In this document: one piece after another, positions 46,421-58,478 of the stretch
Layout: each line of letters begins with the position of its first letter
Numbering within the stretch: the first letter of the stretch is position 1
Source of the DNA: Kitagawia praeruptora
Lineage: Eukaryota; Streptophyta; Magnoliopsida; Apiales; Apiaceae
Length of the DNA: 64,000 nt
Direction of reading: 5' to 3'
Assembly: GCA_037693485.1 (NCBI GenBank)
Contig: CM075348.1
Coordinates: 106,004,109 to 106,068,108 of the forward strand
Program-made: the position numbers and the translations under genes
The notes under the pieces: model-generated
Seen by the model: the letters and a program-made list of their open reading frames with translations, nothing else
What the model was told of the DNA's origin: nothing
The model's database searches: none

Positions 46421-49400
46421 TCTTGTTTACTACATGTAGAAGGAAGCACCGACGGATTTACTTATCTACCGCCCTCCGGAACCCCCCGGCCAACGGTTGG
46501 GCCATTTGCTGGACCGGCGCCACTGGGTCACTTACGCATCTCCTAGTTCATTTCACATCCATAACTTTAAAACGTAAAGTTCCTCCCCCTTTCCCCAAGT
46601 ATATTACTTGTTGATAGGACTCCACAAAGTAGTCGTATCTATTTGGAAAGGAAAAATCACCAATATTTCCCAAGCTGATGCTTGTTAATGGATATAAACT
46701 TGTTCCATCAATTCTTACCCCTCGAGCGTTGAGGAGGTAACCAAAAAGATTCATATCGATGTTTGAAAGAATCAAGATGTGAGTAACAAGATAGTTTAGC
46801 AAGTATAGGACCGGGCAGTCCAATAAATAACATATCTCAAGTGAGGTCCCCTTATATATGTTTGGAAGTTGAGCGAGTATTTAAATCTTCTTTAAGATAG
46901 ATTTAAATGAAAATAAAGTTTGGGAACCTCCCCTTGATAAGAATAGTCATAAAATACTCCGAAATATTTTACACCTTATCTGAAGGTGATAGATAATCTT
47001 TGAATAATATGAATCATCATAAAAAGAACTTAAAAGAATTTAAATCAATATTCCAAGAATATTTATTAAATCATTAATAATTAAGGAACACGAATAAATC
47101 ATAATATTGCTCGTAAGTAATCCTCGAATGAATATATAGAATTATTTACTAAATAACTCTCTTCTTTAAATGAATATTCAAAATAATATTCATTAATTAA
47201 ATAAGCTCAAGTAAATGTTTAAAATAATATTCACTAAATAAATCAAACCTTAAATGAATATTTGAAAATAATATTCATTTAATAAATAATATTCTAAATA
47301 AATATCCAAATAATATTCTTTTAGCAATCAAACTTTAAAGGAATATTCGAAGCAATATTCCTTAAGTAAATAGAACTTCGAATGAATATCTTAAAATAAT
47401 ATTCATCAAGTACATAAAATCTTAAATGAATATTCACGATAATATTCATTAAATAAATTTCCAAGAATATTAAAGTAATTACTCATTGAATAATCAAACT
47501 CTAAACGAATATTCGAAACTAATATTCATTAAGTAATTAAAGCTCGAATGAATATTAAAATAATATTCAGCAAATAAATATATGCGAATGAATATTCAAA
47601 ATAATATTCATATAGTACCTCTCGATTGAGATAATATCCAAATAGCATTCCTCGAATAATTTCCAAGTATTCAATACTTTATGAAAATATAAATAATGTT
47701 CATAAATAACATTCCTCAAATAAACTGTCACTGGAATCCCTCCGGGTTTCCACGACTAACTCTATATCCCAAAATACCGACTCCCGGTCTATATTGAAAG
47801 AATGAATATCATACGCCCTTCACTAAGGGTCTTAGCAAAACAATCCTGCTTATAACTGATAATTCATATCTAGTCTATAAGCCAATATCAATTCAGGGAA
47901 CAAGCATATCAATAGACTTGAAAGTAGGCATGCATGCTATGGCATATGTATACAACAATCATTATATATATTATCACAACAACAGTTCCAAGTATTGGAA
48001 ACTTGCCTGGTAATCCTGTTGGGGTAGTGTGCCTCGTGTCAATCCAGTGATCTATAAATAGTCACAATAACCGAGGTCAATCACTGAACATTTCGATGGT
48101 TAAGTATAACTTAACTTAAGTCATGTAAGCTTAGTCCAAAACACACCTCGAACCTATCCTTAATGTCGGATCTTTCGTATATCTTACTTAATCATTTATA
48201 ACCTCGTTCTTTGCACCAATATGTTGTCTCGATAATTCTTAACAAGTTTCATGTTTTAGTCGACTCGAGATTCCTCTTTTAATCTAGCCAAAATGGGTGG
48301 TCAAAGTAGTATCTCTAGAGTTGACTTCCCTGGGAATTACTATTCCGGGACTCAAACTCCAACCCTTTTAATAAATCACTGGAATTGTAATTAATTACGA
48401 AACCACTTCTAAAATCGTCTTTGGTATTTGTAATATTTATCATAAAATTTCCAATTCGAAGCCACGGGCCTGGATAGGTGAAATGCATTTTTGAAGTTCG
48501 GTCGACTACGGATCTTTACTATTCACACCTCTTTCACTAAAACGTTCATAACTCGGTAACCGTTAACTCAAATGACGCACCGTTTTCGCGTACATGATCT
48601 AGAGAATGTCTAGAAGGTAGCTAACCCAAAATTGGACTTAGATCAGAAGATTAATTTTTCGGATTTTTGCTAAAACAGGGCAGGAGGTTTTGGGGAATAG
48701 TGTTACCTCCGAAAAGTGGCTTCTTCGCACTTAGCCTCGATTCGAACTTTTTTATAAAATCGGAAAACGATCCATTTTACTTGTGGTTTTCTCTCACGCC
48801 TTCCTTTTTACCTCTAATATTTAATTATCAAGATTCGCCACTGATTTCGTGGTATTAAAGGGATCCAATTTCAGTTACGAACTTTCATTTACTGTTTCGA
48901 ACCACTTTTACGAATTTAATCATAACTCCTAAACCGTAAGTCCATTTCATACGAACTTTATATCAAAACGAAGCTTATAACATAATCTAGCTTATCATGG
49001 CAGAAATCGAAGCTTAACAGTGAGTTAAAGCTACTGTGATGCACGGTTACTTAAGGTTAAACGAAAATCGGGCATTACGACGGCTATAAATCGAATCTTT
49101 CCAAATTCCAAACTTTCCAATAATCATAGTTTCCATTCCAAACAACATATACATATAATTTAACCATGAACTAAGGCCAAGCAATGCCTTTCCGTTCATC
49201 TAAACTATTTTAATCCTTACCAAAATCCCAATCATAATCATGCTCATAATCACTAATTATCATAACTAAGCTTAAATCCATCAAGAACATGCATAATCTC
49301 AAAGTAAGACCTAGGGTTTCAAGTGTGTTATACCTTCCTTGGGGTGTGTATGCACTTAGTAAGCCTTGTATAGTCCTTGTATAGCCTCCATGAAGCTTGG

Positions 49401-50594
49401 ATCATCAATCAAAATCAAGATCCAAAAGTTTTGTTCTTGAGGTTACTATTCATCCTCCTCTTTGATGATTTTATTGAAAATGGAAAAAATGGTGTTTGAG
49501 GCTAAGATTTTTATGGTATCATTTTTATGAAATATAGGATCTAGGATAAAAATTTGGAGATCAAATAATGGTTGGAACTTGGATTTTGGTTCTTGAATTT
49601 CTTAAAAATTCGAATGGCATGAAGATGGGGGAGAGATGGAGTTGTTTGCCTTGCTCTTTGACCTCATCTTGTTCAAAATGAATTATTGTGGAAATATCTA
49701 GCATAAAGCTACTTTAATAAAGGTGTGATGCAATGGATGATGAAAATGGAGAGACAAGTGTTGATCTTTTAATGGTTGTCATGTAACTAGTAGTTTGATT
49801 TGCTAAGTACTTGGTTGATCTCTTGATTCTAGTTACTCTTGTAACTATGTTGGTTACTAGATATTTTCTAGTGGCTTGCACAAGACTCTTGCTCCCTCTG
49901 CTTGTTTCTTTGTCCGTTTATTGCTTAATTCGTTGATCGTTCGAGGGAATAACTCATTCGTTTCTAATTAGGGTTTTACCGAAAACCTTCTTAATATTTC
50001 TAATACTATTCTTCATCTTTCTTAATACTTCTCGAATTTAAATTCCTTAATTCCCTTTTTATAAATCCTTAAGTCTTGCAGTGTCCAGGGAAATCTCGGA
50101 GAAAATAAAAGTGCTCTTTTTCTGAATCCGACAGCTTTTACATACACTTATTTTCCTCCTGGATCACTAATACGAACTCAGAAATCCGTTCCGAATACCG
50201 GGTATAACGAGGTTATAAATTCTTTCATCTTATTTTGCTTTAACATTATTCATCACTTATTTTTATTTAATTCCTATAATTAGGAAAATGAACCTGGTTC
50301 ACCCTCGAGTGTTCCTTAACCTTTTTACGGAACCGCTGGACTTATAATAGATATTGATTTGGATGAAGCAAGAATAATCTTACTTGAAGTAATATCCTTA
50401 TATCCTTAGGAGATAGATCATCCTTATCTATGCTGTCAACCAAAAGTATTCTGCATGACATATAAATAATTGAATTCAAATCCATTCCATTCATTTAATA
50501 GACATTCGTTACATCGCAGTCATAACCACTATTCATTCCCATACTATTACATAATAAAAAGTTTTAATTCTACCCAAAAATCTGGGTTCTTACA
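46421..50594 (-). repeat. Second part of the minus-strand solo LTR
   Basis: This is the reverse complement of the nested element's LTR family, with moderate divergence. It holds CTACATGTAG (46430-46439), the TATA-like complement near 46843-46855, the reverse hairpin array, and the LTR end TCTGGGTTCTTACA. No coding sequence is seen. Confidence 0.85.
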
Positions 50595-50599
50595 GTTCT

Positions 50600-50834
50600 C
50601 GTTGAGGAACCAAAGGCTTCAGCAACTTACATTTACCCTCCTCCATTACATTCAAGCGAAGCCCGTGTGTTGTTCTACAAATTGACAGATTTTGGGTCAA
50701 CAGATGAAAGCATTGGAAGAGGATATAGTTGCTACATGAATATGCCAAACAAGGAGAAGGAGAAAAAAGTGTGCCGTCGTGATGACGATGAAGTCTCGCG
50801 AAGAGAGGACCAGGCGAACTATTATCATCCTTAA
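50600..50834 (+). CDS. Gag-like ORF of gypsy element Y, last part
   Basis: This is the in-frame continuation of 29504-30300 after the solo LTR (GTTCT duplication), ending at TAA 50832-50834. The 78-codon tail is Pro-rich at first ('ATYIYPPPLHSSEARVLFYKLTD') and ends acidic and basic ('KEKEKKVCRRDDDEVSRRED'). No protease or later pol domain follows. Just after the stop comes the 'GTGGGAGGCAACCC' motif, which in Tat/Athila-type elements normally follows the end of pol. That suggests pol has been deleted between gag and this point. Confidence 0.65.
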
Positions 50835-52758
50835 TGGAGACTTGGAAGTAACGTCAAGCTATTGACGTTAAAGAAGCGCTTCGTGGGAGGCAACCCGCGC
50901 ATTAGTGTAGAGAGAAGAATTTTTTTTTTTTTTGAGTGTTGTATGAAAAAAAAAAAAAAAATCTGGGCAGAAATTTTTACGCGCCACGGCGCACTATCCA
51001 GGACCCCGCGTGGCTAAGTGTCTGTTCAAGGGGAGTTTACTCAAGGGTGTGTTGTGATGTTATAAAAAAAAAAAGAGTGCAACAGTTAATCGAACGCGCC
51101 ATATCGCCTCCACTGCGCCATGTCTTGCCAACGCTTCTGTTCAGAGAGGTTAGTTGCCTTATTTTTGTTTTTTTGTTTTTTGTGTTTTTGTTTTTTCAAA
51201 AAAAAAAAAAAAGAAGCAAAAATTGGGGAAAAAAAAATTCAGCCACGTCGAGCTCAACATTCGTCCAGCCGTCCAGGTTAGTAATTGGCCATGTATATAT
51301 GTGTTAGTTTATGTACGAGTATATATGTTTTATTATATTAAATAAACATTCATCTCCTAAATCAATTCCAACCCCTTTTCTAATTCTTTTCTCCACCTAA
51401 AATCCTAATTCTAGTCCTATATTAATTCCAAATTATTCTCAATTCAACTCTTATTTTTTTTTATTTTTTTTTTATTTCCCCAAATCTATATACCCATCTA
51501 TATATACACCTATAGACACATAAATCCTACCCCATTCCAATTATATTTCATTACAATAAATTTCAAGGCTTCAAGATTTAAGTTTGGAGGATTTTTAATT
51601 GCAAGTTTCACCTCTCCGGTTCGTATTTGGGGTATATTTCTTCTTTTTATTTTGATATTACGAATTGTGTTCTTGCATTATTAGGGATGTGTGTTCTTGA
51701 TTATTTGGGGGTATTTGTGAATTCGAATTTTTTGTGGATTTTGGTGAATTTTGTGAGTTGGGTATTGATTTCTATGGCACCAGATTCAATCGAGGAGGAT
51801 GAGGACTTGTAGGTATGTTTTCTGCTATCCCTTTTATTTACTTCCATTCAATGCGGACATTGAATATTTTAAGTTTGGGGGTGGTTTGAGGGATTAGTAG
51901 TTGTTGTATTATTTGTTCATGTAGGATTTCATGCTTTGCATATTAGTAGCGGTAAATTATGCATTTATGTTTGTGTTATCTACGTTTGTTTCATATAGGA
52001 CATTCTGTTTTTATGTACGTATATCATGTGAGTTCATATAGTTGCATTTGCACCCATGCTTGATAGGAATTTTGTGTTGTTGACGCTTTTGTTTGAGAAG
52101 TGATATGCTTTGTTCTTGTGCACACACATACACTAGTAAGTTGAAGCTAGTAGACTTTTTGAATGTTGTAAGTGATTAGAAGGACATGAATATGTGCAAG
52201 ATGATTTAGTTTGCATGCTTTGAATACAAGTAGGTGCATTAGAAAGATTTTTTTTGCTTGGGATTGAGTATGTTTTTTCCTGCCAAGTGAGCTTTTGAGC
52301 CTTATTGCATATTTGCAATTTATTCGTTTGTTTGAGTGTCCACGGATTGTTTGCGTTGCTAGCAGTTGTTTGAGGTCTTTCTTGAAACGCATGACATTAT
52401 TTGACGATTAAAATGATAAAGGCATTTAGGAATAACCACATATTTTCCCATATTACCATACCATGTTTACACGATCAATTAGTTAACCCGTTGAGCTTAA
52501 TCCTATTTTTTTTTTGGTGACATACCACATTACTTGCCTAGACCTTTTTCTTGTATTGGCCTTACATTAATTTGAACCCACATTGTCAAAGGCTAGTAGA
52601 GTGCTTAAGGGAGTAATAAGGTGTGTAAGGAGGGGTTTATTGTTGGTCTTACTTTTGGGGGAAATATTGAAAATTGGGTTTGTTTACTTGATAGTCGGCA
52701 TATGTAATAAATTATGGGATCATTGTTATTGTTTATATTATTGTTTGTGTTCTATTTA

Positions 52759-52844
52759 GCTCTCGGAAAAAAAAAGGAAAAAAAAAACAAGAAAAAAAAA
52801 AGAGAAAAAAGAAAAAAAAGAAAAAAAATATATATTATGAGAGC
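52759..52844 (+). repeat. A-rich tract bounded by inverted repeat (Y copy)
   Basis: GCTCTC at 52759-52764 pairs with GAGAGC at 52839-52844 around about 74 bases of nearly pure A/G. It stands at the same relative place as the X copy at 3384-3471. Confidence 0.6.
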
Positions 52845-53632
52845 ATGTTTGTTTTTGTTGTGATCCTACTTTAGTCGACTAGTTGAGTGTTTGTTTTGAG
52901 TAAAAATTATGTGGGGGAAAATAGGGTGTTGTGTATGATTTATTATGGTACTCACTAGCTTTTGACACTTCACCTGTTTTGGCTTATTTGACATACCTTG
53001 TCCCTAGCCCCGTTACAACCCAAATAAAGACCTTTTGATTATCGTCATTGATGTATGTTGTGTTAAGAGTTAGATTGATACCAAATGTCAAGCATGCTTA
53101 TGATTTTGTTGGAATTGAGTGATACACTTACCCCTGTTCTTGAGTGAATATTCTTTTGTGAGTGGATTGTGAGTGTTTACTTGTTTTTGCGTATGAGATC
53201 CCGAGTTTTGTCTCAAAGATGTACTCTTGTAGGCTTAGCATGTTTACTAACTTATTCTTACACTTGACATGGACTTGTGAGAATTTATGCATGTCCATTG
53301 AGTAGACTATGTGAATACTTGCACTTTCGACACCAAGACATTGCGTACTTACTTTGATTCTTAAGTTGATATGGCATGAGAGGATTTGAAGGTATGGTAG
53401 GATATTAGTAGTAGTCATTTGCATTTTCATTTAGTTGCATTCATGCATTGCATTGCATTGGATTTTGTGGGTACATTCGCTATAGGCCCTCATGAGACCT
53501 TACTCGTCCACTAGGGCTACCTAGGGGTTTAAAGGGCTTGTTGCATATGCCAAATGCAACCGTGATCACCTACGGAAGTGGTACTAGTTAGTTAGTTAGT
53601 TGTAATTGTTTATGCTTGAGGACAAGCATCGG

Positions 53633-53648
53633 TTTAAGTTTGGGGGTG
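53633..53648 (+). promoter_or_regulatory. Terminal polypurine tract of element Y
   Basis: TTTAAGTTTGGGGGTG is preceded by GCTTGAGGACAAGCATCGG and followed directly by the LTR start TGATAAGTGGAG. It is the priming site for plus-strand synthesis. Confidence 0.8.
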
Positions 53649-55239
53649 TGATAAGTGGAGTTTATATCCACTTGGAGCGTTCCATATCGGCTTAAATTGA
53701 TTGTCTTGGACTCAAGTTTGTGGTGGTTTTGATGTGTTTTGTTTAGTTGTGCAGATTTACGAGAATGTTGATTAAGGTTGATGCTTCTATCGTTTTTGGA
53801 GAATAAATTAATTAAAATTCGGATTTCTGAGACGGTTGCGCAGTCTACACTGTTTTGGACATATCTGGAGTTCTAGAAGTCAGTTTTCAGCGATCTTACT
53901 GTCCACACGAAGCCTGGGAGATTTTCTACAACTTGGGATAGGATTCCCAGGAGCAAATTGCGCCGGGTAGGAGCAATTTGCGTGAAGAACAGACTGCTGG
54001 GCGCAGGTTGCCCCTGAAAAATTCTGCCAGATTTCTAATTCACTGTTTTGGCCATATCTTGAGTTCTACAACTCCGTTTGAGGCCCGTAAGCAGTCCACG
54101 CGAAGATAACGAGATTCTCTATCATTTTAAGGTGGTCCAGAGGTCCAATTACGTCTGGAACGGCTCTGGAAAACAGAAGAAAAGTTAGCTACGAATTTCC
54201 CTTAAAAAACAGAATCAGTTTAGGAAACGTATCTTGCAGAAATTCTATTATAATTCTGTTTTGGTATTTTCTTGCTGGGCAAGATGTCTAGAGCCTTTAT
54301 AAACACATCCAACCCTTGTAAATTAAAATCCTTAAGATTATCATTAGGAGTAGAACCTTTACATATCAATTACTTAGTTTTATTTGTATTTTTCATACTT
54401 TGTTTTTTTTCATGGTTTCATCAGATCCCATGATGACGAGAGGTTCAATTATGAGCTAATCGTTGTCATGGGATTCTAACGGATTTATTTATGGAGCTTT
54501 AGTATCTTGATGCTTTAAAGATCTGTGTGTGATGTATATCTGATATCCTCGTATGGTTGTGCTTTATGAATTTAGATGTGTAGCTAACATCTAATTTGTT
54601 AATCTCTTGTGAAGTGAAAGTGGATCTTGAGATTTAGAACTTGCCATGCTAGCATAGGTTCATGATTGTTTATCAACATGATTCGTAGTATGAGATGAGA
54701 ATACTTATACTGCCCTGTGTGATCTTTATGGATAACTTGCTCTTCAACCGTTATGTTTTCAAATTCTATAGACATATAGGGTCTAAGCATAATTGGTGTC
54801 TATTCATCTTCTATCTCTTTTGTGGATGTATGGGTAGTTTGGTATACGTATGCTGACAGGTAGCGTGTACTTGTTTCGTGTTGTCCGATCAGATATCATA
54901 ACCATTGCATATAGTGATTAAAGGCGTCAGATCTAAGCAAAGTATTTAATGAAGTTAGGATTCCATGGTTTATCTTGCAGAAGTAATTCGATTACAATTC
55001 TCGTTAGTTAATTAATTCTTAGTTTGTTAATTTGTTTTTTTTGTTTAATTTAGATAATCAAAACCCAATATTGTTAATTGTCTTAGCAGTGCATAATAAC
55101 CATACATTGTTGCATAGGTGCATTGACTAAATTGAAACCTAAACCAGATCTCTGTGGGAACGAACTCAACTTATATCTATATTACTTGTGACCACGTACG
55201 CTTGCGTGATTTAGTGCAAACAGAGATCATCCCAACACA
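53649..55239 (+). repeat. 3' LTR of element Y
   Basis: It starts TGATAAGTGGAGTTTATATC. TATAAA at 54298-54303 is the likely promoter. The end shows 'CTGTGGGAACGAACTC...CGCTTGCGTGATTTAG', a typical U5 end of Tat/Athila-type LTRs. The exact last base is unsure (55229 or 55239). It is a different LTR from X's (TGATAAATGCAT), although the interiors are related. Confidence 0.7.
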
Positions 55240-55380
55240 CTAAATAAGTGTATGGCCAAGATCCACTCTACAAAGCTTAAAGGGGAAGGAAACAATTAGA
55301 TGGCTAGGATTGCTCCACCCCATTATGAAGGTGTAGGGCCAAGATTAACCCAACACACCCCTAAACCCTAATTCTCATCC

Positions 55381-55388
55381 TATAAATA
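55381..55388 (+). promoter_or_regulatory. TATA box with adjacent telo-box in an LTR
   Basis: TATAAATA lies just downstream of AAACCCTAA. The flanking C-rich run 'CCCCCTCATCCCCCTTG' after the box fits a transcription start region. Confidence 0.55.
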
Positions 55389-55747
55389 CCCCCTCATCCC
55401 CCTTGTATTTAACAACTTAGAGTAGAATAGATTTTAGTGTAGGGTAGTTTTAGGGTAGATTTAATTTCTTGTTTTTTTTGTTTCAAATCTTGTAAATACT
55501 TTTTACTCTAATGCACGTGCTTTACATTTCTAGATCTACTTTTGTAAAGTGCTTTCTTGTGTTCATTTTAATTTTTTCGGCAACCCATTTACATTTCCGG
55601 TCAAACGCTGACACAAAATCCGATTTGTGTTCAGGGTTCGTCTTCAGCCTCATATTTTGTATTGTTCTTTGCTGCTTCTTTCTAATATTTTAACTTCGTT
55701 TAAATCATGTTTGATTTTTCTAATATTTGTCATTCACTTTCTGGCAT

Positions 55748-55762
55748 TTCTGTTGCTTTGAC
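55748..55762. other. Target duplication (left) of inverted non-LTR unit
   Basis: TTCTGTTGCTTTGAC here and TTCTGCTGCTTTGAC at 57819-57833 differ at one base. They flank the T-run at 55763 and the unit's 5' end at 57818. Confidence 0.85.
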
Positions 55763-57818
55763 TTTTTTTTTTGTTAATTAAAATTTTATACCATAAAGGA
55801 ACAACTTGAAACACATCTAGGGGCATACCCCGCGAAGTCAACATGCAAAACAAATAAATGTCATAGCATCATAAAGACACTATACAATCAACATACAAAT
55901 AGAACTAGATTTAACTAGTGCAGAACCTCACAGTAAGACCTATGCCAAGTACGAATTAAAGGGACCACCCGGTCCACATCCAAGCATTGTAAACTGGTAA
56001 GCAGCATCTTCTTCATAGGCAACAGAAGCCCAAAGATGAGCGCCCTGGAAAATCTTTGAAAAAACCTCCTGACCCAAAAGGGTGGAGTCCTCGCGCCTAA
56101 ACAAGCTAATTTCTTCACCAATACCACCAGTCTTTTCCTGGCCTTTACCAACCAGCTGCTCCATATGACATCCATCGACATGAGAGTTGGCCTCCAAAAA
56201 AGCACCACCGGCTAACTTTTCATAAGGAGAACCAGCCCCCAGCTGATTAAAAATGCCCATAATAGGAGCCAAGGAGCCCTCTCTAGCAGCAGTTGAAGAA
56301 GCAAGCCATTTATACTTCCCATGATCATAGATCACACAGAACCTGTCCATTACAAGGACACCATTACAAGCACCTTCATCCAAAGGTCGACCACATATCC
56401 AAAAAAACATAACCATTACGTCCAGCCCAACAACAGTCACAACTGCAATACAAACAGTGTCTATGGTCTTTCTAGGTGAATCCATCACCCACTCCAATTC
56501 CTTCTCGGACTGAACCAATCCCAACATGAGATTGGTTTCCAACAAATGCCTGGCACCAGTTCCAAAGTGACACAATGAGACCCCTACATAGCAATCTTCA
56601 TTTCTAGACCCGACTTGGGAAACCAAGACCCACCAGTTTTGTTTTGAATCATCCATGTACAAATGGACAATAATGCAGTCAGAATTAAAAGGGAAAAAAT
56701 CCCTCATTATCACCACCAACAGAGTCTGGTATTCATTCATAAGAATCAGACTACCATGAAAACCTCTATGGTTACCATTAGGCATAAAAACACTCACGAC
56801 ATGAATCAGTCTCCAAAGATGGAGAACTAAATATATGAAAGCCAGTTTACCTGATCCCATAAGATACCCCACAAGAAACAAACTTACGCAATACCGAAAC
56901 CATGGGAGTTTAGAGGCCATCCAAAGCAGAGCCTCCCCACCATCGAAACTATCTCTTCTTGCAATAGAGTTTACCATCGTAGGCAAAAAAACTCTTCCTG
57001 AAGCATTATCGTTGTAAAAAATGATAACATTCAGTAGCTTTTTGGACGAAGCTCATCTCTGAGACCTGTTATCAAACGTCTTCAAAGCCAATCCTAACTT
57101 CCTCTTGCCACATTCATTGTGAAGGTCAACCGACCTTACATTCCTTCTAAAATCGTTAGATAATGACCCAAGAAGAGATGTTACATCCTCTCTAGCTCCA
57201 TCTTGAGTAATCCCGCCATAGTGGGTTCCAACTACAACTACTTGGCACTCCGAATTCTTGGCCATTTCAAATGGCCCTTGCAACAGAATTGCAAACCTGC
57301 AATCCGACCATCGCTGAAACACATCCTCGACCATATCCTTCAATTGAACCATAGGGGTTTCCCCTTCCCTTTTTGGGTGAGTAACAACAAGAATACCCAC
57401 AAATCGAATTGGAAGACCATCACACAAATGAATCCCAACCTTCAATTTTCCCATTGGAGTAACTCCTCGCAAGAAAGCTTGGATATCTTCGAAAATTAGT
57501 ATACCACCACATGGATACCTACCCAAATCTGATTCCAGAGACCCACTACACAGTGGCCCTTTTTCCAGTACCGAAATTAGTGGATCGAAATCCACAAACA
57601 AGTCCAGTGAGGAGGACATAATCGAACAACAAAAGGAAAAATAAAATAAAAAAGAAATTTGGTGTATTAGGTGAGAGAGTAGGAAGGGGAGGTGGATTTG
57701 TGAAGGAGGTATGTAGATCTGATGAAACAATGGCTTAGAAAAGGTTGATTATAGTGGCGACAAGGGTTTGAAGCTAGAGAGAAAAGACGACTCTCATTTG
57801 ATTAAAACTAGTTTCTTT
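55763..57818 (-). mobile_element. Poly-A-tailed non-LTR retroelement unit, copy 2 (inverted, about 2.06 kb)
   Basis: On the minus strand it starts with a leader containing AATGAGAGTCGTC (complement near 57786-57798) and CATCAGATCTA. It ends CGCGGGGTATGCCCC...GGTATAAAATTTTAATTA and a poly-A of ten. These ends match copy 1 at 23260-25328. Between them lies one ORF of nearly the same length but with no obvious protein likeness. A 15-bp duplication with one mismatch and a shorter tail suggest it is older than copy 1. No RT is encoded. Confidence 0.8.
55940..57619 (-). pseudogene. Unrecognised ~559-codon ORF of non-LTR unit, copy 2, with one stop
   Basis: The start is taken at ATG 57619 (MSSSLDLFVDFDPL), which leaves a roughly 199-base leader, matching the 210 bases in copy 1. 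The frame runs to 55940 with a single in-frame TGA at 57053-57055. An ATG at 57730 would add 37 hydrophobic residues but lies in the shared leader. The N-terminal third has beta-rich stretches ('GKLKVGIHLCDGLPIRFVGILVVTH', 'ECQVVVVGTHYGG'). The middle is hydrophobic ('LPWFRYCVSLFLVGYLMGSGKLAFIYLVLHLW') with possible membrane segments and several 'VxVVGLDVMVMFFW' runs. I recognise no family, and see no CCHC, RT or nuclease motif. Weak C-terminal likeness to copy 1 around 'VF...A...VA..E' is too slight to prove homology. Confidence 0.65.
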
Positions 57819-57833
57819 TTCTGCTGCTTTGAC

Positions 57834-58478
57834 TTGGTTAATTAGCTTTCATTTATCTGGCTACCAACTTTGAGTGTATCTGACTTTTATCTTTTTGTGC
57901 AGCCCATGTTTCTTTTATGTCTTTTCTTTTTCTTTGTTTTTCTACTAGTCCGTAAGTAATAATAGGTCATTCACTTGTTTTTATTTAATTCTTATGTTAG
58001 TCACTTTAGTTTAATTAATTTGTCAATTAATACCTTAATGATGTTAATTAGTGTAGTTAATGTTTGTCACATCTTATTACATTATTATTAGATCTTAATT
58101 TTCCTCACTCGCTGCTTGTATTCATTTGTTTGTTTGAGGATGGCTGGCCCATTTGCAATCTCCAACCCATTTCCCATATATTATGTTCTGGCCCATGTTC
58201 ATGTTATTTAGCTAGCCCCTTTTATTTAATGCAAGCCTGATCCATTTTCTCTACGGTAGAGTGACTTCAATCAGTATGTTTTAAAAAAAAATTATTTCTG
58301 TTAGGTTTCTAGTTATTAATTAGTAAAAACAAATCTTTCCCAAAATTAATTGTTCTAATTCGCCTAAATTAGAAATTAAGGAATCGCGAAAATATTAGTC
58401 TCTGTGGATCGATATCTAAAATACTAAAACAAGATCGTGCGCTTGCGATAATTTAAATGCCTATTTTTAGCACATCAC
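57834..58478 (+). repeat. U5 part of the gypsy LTR interrupted by the inverted unit
   Basis: This continues 55240-55762. It is AT-rich and ends with 'TCTCTGTGGATCGATATC...CGTGCGCTTGCGATAATT...TTTTTAGCACATCA', the pattern of a Tat/Athila-type LTR 3' end. No gene is seen. Confidence 0.55.

Larger units (their letters stand above)
30301..50594 (-). mobile_element. Solo LTR of a large-LTR gypsy family, minus strand, split by a nested element
   Basis: The two LTR parts are 30301-31107 and 46421-50594, together about 4.98 kb. The ends read TGTAACACCCCCAGATCC...TGGGTTCTTACA. Target duplication is GTTCT at 30296-30300 and 50595-50599; removing the LTR restores the Y frame. No interior or second LTR is present, so the original element was reduced to one LTR by recombination. 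The sequence is the reverse complement of the family found at 31108-35943, with more divergence. Confidence 0.88.
50835..53648 (+). other. Non-coding 3' region of element Y
   Basis: No credible gene is seen. A-runs lie near 50920-50960, 51064-51075 and 51197-51215. The region from about 51850 is homologous to 2500-4177 of element X. It includes an internal polypurine block TTAAGTTTGGGGGTGG (51869-51884), an A-rich tract between AGCTCTC and GAGAGC (52758-52844), and the terminal tract TTTAAGTTTGGGGGTG (53633-53648). A 61-codon hydrophobic frame at 51627-51812 is noted but not called as a gene. Confidence 0.75.
55240..55762 (+). repeat. U3-R part of another gypsy LTR (possibly X's)
   Basis: No ORF of note is seen. 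A telo-box AAACCCTAA (55363-55371) stands ten bases before TATAAATA (55381-55388), followed by a T-rich leader, the look of an LTR promoter. The sequence continues after the inverted non-LTR unit at 57834. Its assignment to X's 3' LTR rests on type and order only. Confidence 0.5.

Noticed and set aside
51627..51812. 61-codon hydrophobic frame in Y
   Set aside because: It lies in the untranslated region, with no homologue at the matching place in X and weak coding character.
52133..53430. Minus-strand frames in Y's 3' region
   Set aside because: They are shadows of conserved non-coding DNA; frames are not preserved between X and Y.
55360..55375. Telomere-like CCCTAAACCCTAA
   Set aside because: It is only one and a half repeats, so not telomeric. 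It is treated as a telo-box promoter motif instead.
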